The notes below the pieces were generated by a model that worked only from the letters and a program-made list of their open reading frames with translations, had not been told where the DNA came from and ran no database searches. Positions 18,541-26,447 of a stretch of DNA of 64,000 bases are shown in pieces. The stretch lies in NCBI RefSeq assembly GCF_002585305.1, contig NZ_NUNF01000020.1, positions 119,862 to 183,861 on the forward strand. The letters run 5' to 3'. Position 1 is the first letter of the stretch, and every line of letters begins with the position of its first letter. The position numbers and the translations under genes are program-made. This stretch comes from Bacillus sp. AFS037270. Its GTDB lineage: Bacteria; Bacillota; Bacilli; Bacillales_B; DSM-18226.

Positions 18541-18723
18541 GGCTCTGTTAAATTTGACTGTTGATTTCCACTCCAGTCGCTCGCTTTCCGCGGGCGTGCC
18601 GGGGAGCCTCCTCGGCGCATTAGCGCCTGTGGGGTCTCCCCTGCCCCGTACTCCCGCAGGAGTCGAGCGCCTTCCGCTCCAATCAACAGAGTAATAAAAA
18701 CAATAATATCGTTTAACAGAGCC
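18541..18723. mobile_element. MITE with 12-bp terminal inverted repeats and an 8-bp target duplication
   Basis: The left end GGCTCTGTTAAA (18541-18552) is the exact reverse complement of the right end TTTAACAGAGCC (18712-18723). The 8-bp sequence TAACTTTT flanks both sides directly (18533-18540 and 18724-18731), the mark of transposition. The 183-bp interior is far more GC-rich than its surroundings and is itself palindromic: CTGTTGATT (18558-18566) is matched by AATCAACAG (18681-18689), enclosing nested hairpins. It has no transposase and must have moved with one encoded elsewhere. Eight-bp duplications fit IS6- or IS1595-type transposases; I cannot decide which. Inner GC-rich palindromes of this kind are, from memory, widespread in Bacillus-group genomes. 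Confidence 0.88.
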
Positions 18724-18751
18724 TAACTTTTAAAAAGACCGGTGGGATGAA

Positions 18752-20113
18752 ATGAAATTAGTTAAGGAAATTCTTCGTTTGGCTATTCCATCGATTGCAA
18801 CCTTCTCATCGATGACCGTTACAGGTTTGCTTATCTTGATGATTGTAGGAAAGTTGGGGGCTACAGCAATTGCAGTCGTAGGGATCACCAATGTTTTAAT
18901 GTACAATTTATGGGCATTGTTTTCCGGTAATCAAGGAGCCATCAATTATTTGGTTGCTCAAAACTATGGGTCAAGAAATATGAAGCTGGGCAATCAGCGA
19001 ATGCAAATAGCGTTGATCTTAGCGGCTTTACAAGCCATTCTCTTATTTGTTGCTAGTTATGTGGTTCCTCATTTTATTCTAGAAGTCATGGGTTCAAACG
19101 CAGCAATTTTAAAGCTTGGGGTTCCATATGTTCAAGTGCGTATGTTGGCGATGATGTTCACCGTTTTTAATATTATTTTTTATGCGTATATGCGGGCTAC
19201 AGGGGATACTCGTACTCCAATGAACATCTCATTAATTAACAGTGCACTAGTGGTGTTCTTAACCTATACATTGGCATATGGAAAGTTTGGTTTTCCAAAC
19301 TTAGGATTACAAGGAGCAGGATGGAGTATGGTGGCAGCCGAAGGGATTACGTTTCTCCTCAATCTGCTTGTTTATTTCCGATTCCTAAACGAAAAATATT
19401 TTACTCGTTCCTGGATTCCGATTGAGCGGCATCAGGTTCAATTACTTCTGTTTGAAAGTTCGAAACTAGGAATTACAGAGTTGTCCAATAGTATGGGTAT
19501 GCTAGTGTTTACCGCTTGTATCACTCGGCTTGGTACAGTGGCGATTGCTGCCAATGAAATTGCCCTAAACATTCTGTCCTTTGGGTTTATGCCAGCAAAT
19601 GGATTTGGCGCTGCGTCTACCGTTGGTATTGGGCAGGAAATCGGCAAAGGGCGACCGCTAGAAGCGAAACGGTTTGGGTTGGTAACCGTGTACCTTGGTT
19701 TAGGGTTTATGTTTTTGATTTCAATCATATTGTTTGTTTTTGCCTTACCAGTTGCCAAATTGTACACCGCAGATTCTGCCGTGTATTTAACATCTGTTTC
19801 CCTGATCCATTTAGCTTCGTTCATTTTATTGTTTAGCGGATCAGGTATTATTCTTGCAGGCGGGTTAAGGGGAGTAGGAGATACAACCTTCTTGTCCCGA
19901 ACTTCTTTATTGTTAAACTGGATTTTCTTTGTTCCGAGCACTATTTTGTTAACTCAAGTTTATCATCTTGGACAGACGGGTGCTTGGACAGCTTTTTGTA
20001 GTTTAATTGTTCTTCAATTTTTAACAAACGCTTGGCGATTTAAGTCTTACAATTGGACATTGGCAAAGAGCAAATCATCTACGATCGCTCAAAGCAAGTC
20101 GGTTAACGTTTAA
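18752..20113 (+). CDS. MATE-family efflux transporter
   Basis: A 453-residue membrane protein with about twelve helices in two similar halves (MatE domain twice). The N-terminus LVKEILRLAIPSIATFSSMT and the paired NEIALNILSFGFMPANGFGAASTVGIGQEIGKGRP region are typical of NorM/DinF-like cation-coupled drug or metabolite exporters. The ribosome binding site GGTGGGA lies directly upstream. The MITE ends only 28 bp before the start codon, so it separates the coding sequence from its original promoter region. A terminator follows at 20159. Confidence 0.9.
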   Translation: MKLVKEILRLAIPSIATFSSMTVTGLLILMIVGKLGATAIAVVGITNVLMYNLWALFSGNQGAINYLVAQNYGSRNMKLGNQRMQIALILAALQAILLFVASYVVPHFILEVMGSNAAILKLGVPYVQVRMLAMMFTVFNIIFYAYMRATGDTRTPMNISLINSALVVFLTYTLAYGKFGFPNLGLQGAGWSMVAAEGITFLLNLLVYFRFLNEKYFTRSWIPIERHQVQLLLFESSKLGITELSNSMGMLVFTACITRLGTVAIAANEIALNILSFGFMPANGFGAASTVGIGQEIGKGRPLEAKRFGLVTVYLGLGFMFLISIILFVFALPVAKLYTADSAVYLTSVSLIHLASFILLFSGSGIILAGGLRGVGDTTFLSRTSLLLNWIFFVPSTILLTQVYHLGQTGAWTAFCSLIVLQFLTNAWRFKSYNWTLAKSKSSTIAQSKSVNV

Positions 20114-20158
20114 AATTGGTGGCGATGAATATTCATATTTCGATTACCATAAAGGTTT

Positions 20159-20200
20159 CCCCTTATGCTAGTAAGTAATAGCATAAGGGGATTTTTTTTT
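20159..20200 (+). terminator. Terminator after the MATE gene
   Basis: CCCCTTATGCT (20159-20169) pairs exactly with AGCATAAGGGG (20180-20190), followed by a nine-T run. Confidence 0.92.
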
Positions 20201-20288
20201 GTCTATTGTGTTCCTATAATTACTTTTGACATTTCTCTAATTGAAAGATAAGTTAAATAAAAGAATATAAGTGAAAAGGAAAAATACT

Positions 20289-22097
20289 ATGTTGAATATT
20301 AGAAGACTCCCGAACCGTGTTCGGAATTATTTACAGCAAAAAATTCTTCGGAAAATAGCAGCAAATATTCGATATAAATTAATGTTCCTGTTGTTATCTG
20401 TCATGATTGTCCCGTTACTAATCCTAATAATTTTCTCAATCAATGTATCACAACGTAATTATGAAAAAGAAGTAATCAGTTCAAATGAGTCGAGAATCGT
20501 TTTAGCTGGTAAATATGTGGATGAAAAATTAAAAGAAAGTGACAAAATTTTATTTGCTAGTTTAATTGACGAGAAATTAATACCCAGTATAAGCCAAACG
20601 AATGATGAAAATGTACCAATGAATTTTAGTACATTAAACTACATAAAAGACAAATTATATTCAATTTATTATAGGAATGAGCATCTTGATCGTTTCTCGA
20701 TTTATGCTAAAGAAAAAAGTACAGTCTACTCTATAACAGAAGAAGATTTTAAAGTTTCGAAAATAGCAAATCTTAAGGGAACAAACTGGACTAAGTTAGG
20801 GGTCAATCCACATTATATTTTTGATAGCGGAGGTCCTGAACAAAATTTTTCACTAACAAGAAGTATTATTCGGTTTGAGGATCGAAAAATGGTAGGCGGA
20901 GTATCAATAGATGTTAATTGGAATATAGTCGACAGTGTTATTGAGATGTTGAAATCAGAAAAAGAAAGCTCTGTTTATTTATTAAATAACCAAGGACAAA
21001 TCGTTTATAACCCCAACACTAATGAAGCACCAGCTGTTGATTTACAAAAAATAACGAAGCAAATCAATAACAGTAAAAAGGATGCTTACTATCTTAAATC
21101 TAAAAATGGTTATATTTTCTTTCAAAAGGCATTTAACAATCAAGTGGCAATTGTTAAGGTTATCCCTAAAACAATGATTTTGAATGGTGTAACAAAGACA
21201 TTGGTTTATGCCATTATCATAGGTGTTTTTTCTATTATACTAACAGTATTTTTATCTATTTTTATCTCATTAAGAACGACTAAGCCCATTATTCAATTAG
21301 TGAATGCAATGCATGAAGTCGAAGAAAATAACTTTAATGTAAGAATTGAAACCGATCGTAATGACGAAATTGGCCTGCTTGAAAAGAGATTTACATCTAT
21401 GGTTTTTCGAATTAATGAATTAATAGAAAAAGAGTACAAGAGTGAAATTGCAACAAAAGAGGCTCAGTTTAAGGCGCTGCAGGCACAAATTAATCCTCAT
21501 TTTCTCTATAATACACTTCAGTTAGTTGGAGGAATGGCAGTGGCCCATAATGCGGAAAGGATTTACAGGGTCATCAGTGCACTAAGTGATATGTTCCGCT
21601 ACATAACTGGAAAGCAAGGCGATATGGTTCTAATAGAAAATGAAATCGAGCATATAAAAAATTATCTATATATTCAAAATCAACGGTTCGATGGCAAAAT
21701 CGAAACGGATATTTTTGTAGAGGAAGGTACCGAAGGATATAAAATCCCAATGCTGACGATACAGCCGTTGGTGGAAAATGCATTTAATCATGGGTTCCAA
21801 CAAAAAGTTGGAAATTGGAAACTATCGGTTGAGGTGCAAAAAGTATTCGATGATATAGAAATAACAATTACAGATAACGGTGTAGGAATACCAGAAGAAA
21901 AATTGAAGTGTCTTATTGGGCAAATCAATAATTTATCTCAGCCCTTGAAAATAAAAGGAAGCATAGGAATTAAAAATGTTGCCGCCAGAATTGGATTGTA
22001 CTTTGGAAATGATTACGGCCTTGATATTTTCAGCCAAGTCGACAATGGAACACAAATTGTTATTCGAATTCCCGCTAAGACGCTATTGGAGGTATAA
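20289..22097 (+). CDS. YesM-type sensor histidine kinase
   Basis: About 602 residues. A membrane helix near residues 30-55 precedes an extracellular sensing domain to about 290; then come a second helix (IIIGVFSIILTVFLSIFI), a HAMP linker, the His-kinase motif INPHFLYNTLQLVGG with the phosphorylated histidine, and an ATPase domain with the N-box PLVENAFNHGF and ITDNGVGIPEEKL. This is the family that senses carbohydrates in Bacillus and Paenibacillus. The frame also opens with a GTG at 20271, but AAAAGGA at 20274-20280 supports the ATG at 20289. The response regulator begins two bases after the stop. Confidence 0.9.
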   Translation: MLNIRRLPNRVRNYLQQKILRKIAANIRYKLMFLLLSVMIVPLLILIIFSINVSQRNYEKEVISSNESRIVLAGKYVDEKLKESDKILFASLIDEKLIPSISQTNDENVPMNFSTLNYIKDKLYSIYYRNEHLDRFSIYAKEKSTVYSITEEDFKVSKIANLKGTNWTKLGVNPHYIFDSGGPEQNFSLTRSIIRFEDRKMVGGVSIDVNWNIVDSVIEMLKSEKESSVYLLNNQGQIVYNPNTNEAPAVDLQKITKQINNSKKDAYYLKSKNGYIFFQKAFNNQVAIVKVIPKTMILNGVTKTLVYAIIIGVFSIILTVFLSIFISLRTTKPIIQLVNAMHEVEENNFNVRIETDRNDEIGLLEKRFTSMVFRINELIEKEYKSEIATKEAQFKALQAQINPHFLYNTLQLVGGMAVAHNAERIYRVISALSDMFRYITGKQGDMVLIENEIEHIKNYLYIQNQRFDGKIETDIFVEEGTEGYKIPMLTIQPLVENAFNHGFQQKVGNWKLSVEVQKVFDDIEITITDNGVGIPEEKLKCLIGQINNLSQPLKIKGSIGIKNVAARIGLYFGNDYGLDIFSQVDNGTQIVIRIPAKTLLEV

Positions 22098-22098
22098 A

Positions 22099-23166
22099 AT
22101 GATTAAAACATTAATTGTTGATGATGAAAAATGGACAAGAGAAACAATTAAAATGTTTGGAAAATGGGAGCTCTATGGAATCACAGCTATAAAGGAGGCA
22201 CCTGATGGACAAGAGGGGTTGAAGTTAATTGAACAATGGACCCCGGACATTGTCATTACTGATATGAAAATGCCAGGTGTGGACGGCATGGAATTACTTC
22301 GGGTTGTATCAGAACGTTACCCTCAGATTAAACTCATTGTGGCAAGCGGCTATGATGATTTTAACTATATGCGCCAGGCGATTCGCTCGAAAGTCAATGA
22401 GTATCTATTGAAACCGATCAATGCAGACGAATTAAATCTTACCTTAGAAAAATGTACGAAGGAGATTGAAAATCAACTAAGGTCCCATTTGAAACCTTTT
22501 TCGTTTTTAAATAAAGATATATCTACGTTAATTATAGATTATAAAAAAACGATTGTATCTTTTTTGGATGAATTAAATGCAGAGGGCTTTGAAAATATTA
22601 TGCAGCGTTTTTTTAAAGAATTAATGAAATTCGATGTGATTGACAACAATGCTATGGCAAAGATTGAACACGAGTTTATTCTAATTTTAGAAGAGCTAAT
22701 GATTAAGAATAATTGTAATGTCTTAGATGTGTATAAGAATGAAGAATTAATCTATGATAGCGGGCTATCACTGGATTTTATCTTGAAGAAACAACAGGAA
22801 TTAGGAAAAAGATATATTGAATATATGCTCCAGTTTAAGAAGCGAAAAGGCAGAGTCGATTTGGAGGAAATTAAAGAGTATATTGAACGAAATTTTACAG
22901 AGTCCCATATCTCATTGGATGTCTTAGCCAACAAATTTTTTGTTAGTAAGGAATATTTAAGCAAAGCGTTCAAAGCTATGTATGAATGCAATATCACAGA
23001 ATATATCGTTAGCCGGCGTATGGAATATGCGAAAAAATTAATAGAAGAAAATGAACTTCAAATCAAGAGCATTGCCCAAATGGTGGGTTATGAGGACCTT
23101 TCTTATTTTTATCGTGTGTTTAAAAAATACTACAAAATTTCACCTGGAGAAATGAGGCAAGGTTAA
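22099..23166 (+). CDS. YesN-type AraC-domain response regulator
   Basis: About 355 residues. The N-terminal receiver domain (LIVDDEKWTRE, acceptor Asp in VITDMKMPGVDG, Lys in EYLLKPINADE) is joined through a central region to a C-terminal pair of AraC helix-turn-helices (SLDVLANKFFVSKEYLSKAF and the IKSIAQMVGYEDLSYFYRVFKK block). The frame is open upstream inside the kinase gene; TTGGAGG about seven bases before the ATG at 22099 sets the start. It forms a two-component system with the kinase and probably activates the transporter and beta-galactosidase genes downstream. Confidence 0.92.
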   Translation: MIKTLIVDDEKWTRETIKMFGKWELYGITAIKEAPDGQEGLKLIEQWTPDIVITDMKMPGVDGMELLRVVSERYPQIKLIVASGYDDFNYMRQAIRSKVNEYLLKPINADELNLTLEKCTKEIENQLRSHLKPFSFLNKDISTLIIDYKKTIVSFLDELNAEGFENIMQRFFKELMKFDVIDNNAMAKIEHEFILILEELMIKNNCNVLDVYKNEELIYDSGLSLDFILKKQQELGKRYIEYMLQFKKRKGRVDLEEIKEYIERNFTESHISLDVLANKFFVSKEYLSKAFKAMYECNITEYIVSRRMEYAKKLIEENELQIKSIAQMVGYEDLSYFYRVFKKYYKISPGEMRQG

Positions 23167-23177
23167 AAAAGTCCAAA

Positions 23178-23191
23178 TGTAAGCGCTAATA
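23178..23191 (+). promoter_or_regulatory. cre-like site (CcpA)
   Basis: TGTAAGCGCTAATA matches the catabolite response element consensus TGWAANCGNTNWCA at all but the penultimate fixed base. It lies 75 bp before the sugar-binding lipoprotein gene, where CcpA would repress transcription when preferred sugars are present. Confidence 0.6.
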
Positions 23192-23265
23192 TTTTCAATA
23201 TTCGTAAACCCTAGAAGTGTTTATGATTAAAGTGTAAGTTAAAACTTTAACAGGGGGCCACAAAA

Positions 23266-24546
23266 ATGAAGAAAGCGATTTCATCGGTGCTAAGCTTAAT
23301 GCTTGGAATTGGTTTGTTAGCAGGTTGCAGTTCAAATGATACTGCTTCAAGCCAAAATGACACAAAGGCGTCAAAACAAGTTGAACTTAAGGTTTTCATT
23401 GGACAACCACGATTCAAAAAGCAATATGAAACATATTTTGATCAGTTTGTTAAAAAAGAAAAACAAGATAAAAATATTGATGTCAAAATCAAATTAGAAT
23501 TACCAAATGTAAACCAGGCATCACAACTATTAAAAACAAGATTAGCTTCTGGTGATAGCCCTGACATATTTAGTCTGCATGCAATAAATGATATCCCGCT
23601 TTTTAATAAGGCAGGTTATCTAGAAGATTTATCAAAGGAACCGTTTGCTGATAAGTTGTATGACACGGTTAAACCAGCTGTAACCACAACGGACGGAAAA
23701 GTAGTAGCAGTTCCACTAGAGACTCTTCAATGGGGATACTTATACAATAAGAAAATCTTTAGTGACTTGGGTTTAAAAATACCACAAACGATGTCGGAAA
23801 TGAAAGAAACTGTTAAAGTACTAAAACAACATAATATCACACCGTTTTTGTTAACTTATAAGGATGCTTATATCCCGCAATTATTTTTGCCACTCACAGT
23901 AGGTGGGGATGTCAGTACTACAACTCCTGACTTTATTAAGAGCATGAATGAAGGAAAAGGTTCTTTCAAAGATGTTAAAGACCTGTTCAATATCATGGAT
24001 TTAGTCAACGCAAACGGAACAAAGCGTGCCTTTGAGAACGGACAAGATCAAGGTGCATCTGATTTTGCAAATGGAAAGGCTGCGATGTGGGTACAAGGAC
24101 CATGGATGGCTGATTCGATTGTAAGTGCAAATAAAGACTTTGAATTTGGGGTTGCACCACTGCCTATTAATGATGATCCAAAAGCAACTTTATTGAATTT
24201 GAGTACATCAACATCACTTGCTGTTTCCAAAATGAGTAAAAACAAAGCAGTGGCAAAGGATCTAATCAATTATATTCTTGATGATAAAGATTCCAGTGAT
24301 TTCTATAAGAGCCTTGGATTTAATGCCGTCTCTAAAGTTCATACATTTGAACCATTTCCATGGTTAAAGGAATCATCTGATTATGTTTCACAAGGACGAG
24401 CTTATCAGGACCCTGCAATTCCATCTGCTGTTAAAGACGAGTCGCAAAAATTATTCCAGAGTTATCTTGCAGGTGATGCATCCAAAGCTGATGTCATCAA
24501 AGGGTTGGATCGTGCCTGGAATCAATTCAATAAAAACAATAAGTAG
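23266..24546 (+). CDS. Sugar ABC importer, substrate-binding lipoprotein (family 1)
   Basis: A 426-residue extracellular lipoprotein. The signal peptide ends in LLAGC (lipobox), followed by a Ser/Asn/Asp-rich linker. The body has features of carbohydrate-binding family 1 proteins: SGDSPDIFSLHAINDI, VPLETLQWGYLYNKKIF and FANGKAAMWVQGPWM. It binds an oligosaccharide for the CUT1 permeases encoded next. A GH42 beta-galactosidase at the end of the operon suggests a galactose-containing oligosaccharide (galactan or rhamnogalacturonan derived). No ATPase is encoded here, so a shared MsmX-type ATPase is expected. Confidence 0.9.
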   Translation: MKKAISSVLSLMLGIGLLAGCSSNDTASSQNDTKASKQVELKVFIGQPRFKKQYETYFDQFVKKEKQDKNIDVKIKLELPNVNQASQLLKTRLASGDSPDIFSLHAINDIPLFNKAGYLEDLSKEPFADKLYDTVKPAVTTTDGKVVAVPLETLQWGYLYNKKIFSDLGLKIPQTMSEMKETVKVLKQHNITPFLLTYKDAYIPQLFLPLTVGGDVSTTTPDFIKSMNEGKGSFKDVKDLFNIMDLVNANGTKRAFENGQDQGASDFANGKAAMWVQGPWMADSIVSANKDFEFGVAPLPINDDPKATLLNLSTSTSLAVSKMSKNKAVAKDLINYILDDKDSSDFYKSLGFNAVSKVHTFEPFPWLKESSDYVSQGRAYQDPAIPSAVKDESQKLFQSYLAGDASKADVIKGLDRAWNQFNKNNK

Positions 24547-24631
24547 ATTGATCATTATCAGCCAACGATAAAGGCAGCTCTTCAGCTGTCTTTATCATTA
24601 TCAAAAATTAACAGTAAGTGGGGTGGGTGCA

Positions 24632-25591
24632 ATGCCACAGTTAGGGAAACAAAGCAATCAAATGGCTATAAACCAGGTTCAACCGAAAATAAGCTCTAAA
24701 AGCACCTTAAGTTTGAAAAAACAAAAGGGTACTCTTAGTCTACTATTATTTGTTCTTCCGGCCTTTATCTTTTATTTTGTGTTTTTGTTGATTCCAACGG
24801 TTGGGGCAGGTTTTTATAGCTTTACCGATTGGAATGCATTATCGCAAACCTTTCATTTTGTTGGTTTTAGTAACTATATTGAAGCGTTTAAAGATGACCC
24901 AGATTTTCGTCATTCCTTTTTCTTTACTTTAAAATATACGGCGTTCATGTTTGTTTTCCAAAATGTAATCGCGTTACTTCTAGCACTTTTTATTGAAACC
25001 AGGGTTAGGACGAAAGGATTTTTTCGAACCGTATTCTTTATGCCAAATATGTTAAGTTTGATTATTAGTGCGTTAATGTTTTCCTTCATTTTTTCAAATG
25101 TTCTTCCAGAACTATCAAAAAAAGCTATTTTTCATCTTCTTGATCAACCATGGATCGGTGACGCAAAAGTTTCCTTCTATTCAATCCTAATCGTCTCATT
25201 GTGGCATGGGATTGGCTATATGATGGTTATTTATATGGCAGCACTGCAGGGTGTTCCATCACACCTAAAAGAGGCAGCCATGATTGATGGGGCAAATCCT
25301 TTCCAAAGACTTATCCATGTAACAATTCCAATGATTATGCACGCGATTACCATTTGTGCTTTCTTAACATTGAATGGTGCCTTTAAAGTGTTTGATGTTG
25401 TTTATGCACTCACTGCAGGCGGACCGGGAAGATCGACACAGGTTATGGCCCTTAATATTTATGAAGAGGCATTCTCAAATAATTTTAGATATGGTTATGC
25501 CAATGCAAAAGCAATGATACTCTTTCTCATTGTTTTAGTGATTACATTGATCCAAGTCAAAGTGTTGAAAAAGAAAGAGGTGGAAGCATAA
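24632..25591 (+). CDS. Sugar ABC importer permease, MalF-like
   Basis: About 319 residues with six helices after a short polar N-terminus. The EAA loop reads LKEAAMIDGANPFQRLIHVTIP, contacting the ATPase, and the C-terminal half carries FKVFDVVYALTAGGPGRST, characteristic of CUT1 permeases. The frame opens with GTG at 24623, but the ATG at 24632 is better placed after the GTGGGGTGG sequence. It overlaps the next permease by one base (TAATG), indicating translational coupling. Confidence 0.9.
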   Translation: MPQLGKQSNQMAINQVQPKISSKSTLSLKKQKGTLSLLLFVLPAFIFYFVFLLIPTVGAGFYSFTDWNALSQTFHFVGFSNYIEAFKDDPDFRHSFFFTLKYTAFMFVFQNVIALLLALFIETRVRTKGFFRTVFFMPNMLSLIISALMFSFIFSNVLPELSKKAIFHLLDQPWIGDAKVSFYSILIVSLWHGIGYMMVIYMAALQGVPSHLKEAAMIDGANPFQRLIHVTIPMIMHAITICAFLTLNGAFKVFDVVYALTAGGPGRSTQVMALNIYEEAFSNNFRYGYANAKAMILFLIVLVITLIQVKVLKKKEVEA

Positions 25592-26409
25592 TGAAAAGAC
25601 TATACGGGGTAGCAGCTACTCTTATTCTAGCAATCTTTGCGGCCATATCGTTTTTCCCTATCTACATGGCTTTTATTAATTCCTTTAAAACACAAGGAGA
25701 AATTTTTAAATCAGTTTTAAGACTGCCGACTAAATTGCATTTTGAAAATTATACGGGTGTATTTGAGCAGCTAGATTTATTTCATAGCGCTTGGAATACG
25801 GTCCTTGTCACGGTAATAGGATTAGCAGGTATTGTTATTTGCGGTTCACTGGCAGGTTATAAATTAGCTAGGACTCCGGGGAAATTAAGTAATTTTATCT
25901 TTACTTTATTCCTCGCTTCTATGCTTGTACCTTTTCACTCAATTATGATTACCTTAACCAAAATTGCAAAAGGGTTACATGTACAGGGATCTATTTATGG
26001 ATTAGGGCTCATCTATATAGGGCTTGGGGTTAACATGGCCATCTTTTTATATCACGGTTTCGTTAAAACCATTCCAAAAGAGCTGGAGGAAGCTGCAAGA
26101 ATTGATGGATGTAATGACTTTCAAATCTTTACGAAAATCATTTTTCCTCTTCTAAAGCCAATCACAGCGACCATTCTTATTTTAGATATATTGTGGCTAT
26201 GGAATGATTTCTTATTGCCATTGATTATGTTGACAGATGTAAATAATTATACCCTCATGTTGTCGGTTAACATGTTATTTGGGGAATACAACAGTGATTG
26301 GCCAAAGATTCTTTCAGGGCTTATCATTACAGCTCTGCCTGTTGTCGTGTTCTATGCGATTTTCCAAAAATACATTCTTAAGGGAATTGCAGATGGTGCG
26401 ATTAAATAA
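25591..26409 (+). CDS. Sugar ABC importer permease, MalG-like
   Basis: A 272-residue partner permease with six helices. The EAA loop is LEEAARIDGCNDFQIFTKIIFP; the first helix is followed by PIYMAFINSFKTQGEIF, typical of the MalG side. Its ATG overlaps the stop of the MalF-like gene by one base. It forms a heterodimeric channel with that protein for the oligosaccharide delivered by the lipoprotein. Confidence 0.91.
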   Translation: MKRLYGVAATLILAIFAAISFFPIYMAFINSFKTQGEIFKSVLRLPTKLHFENYTGVFEQLDLFHSAWNTVLVTVIGLAGIVICGSLAGYKLARTPGKLSNFIFTLFLASMLVPFHSIMITLTKIAKGLHVQGSIYGLGLIYIGLGVNMAIFLYHGFVKTIPKELEEAARIDGCNDFQIFTKIIFPLLKPITATILILDILWLWNDFLLPLIMLTDVNNYTLMLSVNMLFGEYNSDWPKILSGLIITALPVVVFYAIFQKYILKGIADGAIK

Positions 26410-26447
26410 ATCCCTTGGTTTGCACAGATTAGGAAGGTGAAAATGCT

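Noticed and set aside
18504..18686. Minus-strand 60-codon frame within the MITE
   Set aside because: It lies in the palindromic, GC-rich mobile element and has no homology or ribosome site; long frames arise there by composition.
18541..18723. CRISPR or attachment-site interpretation of the GC-rich repeat
   Set aside because: There is a single copy with terminal inverted repeats and a target duplication; no spacer periodicity, integrase or tRNA gene is present.
21976..22098. Upstream extension of the YesN-type regulator inside the kinase gene
   Set aside because: The receiver domain begins directly at the ATG at 22099, which has its own ribosome site; the extension is a shadow of the kinase gene.
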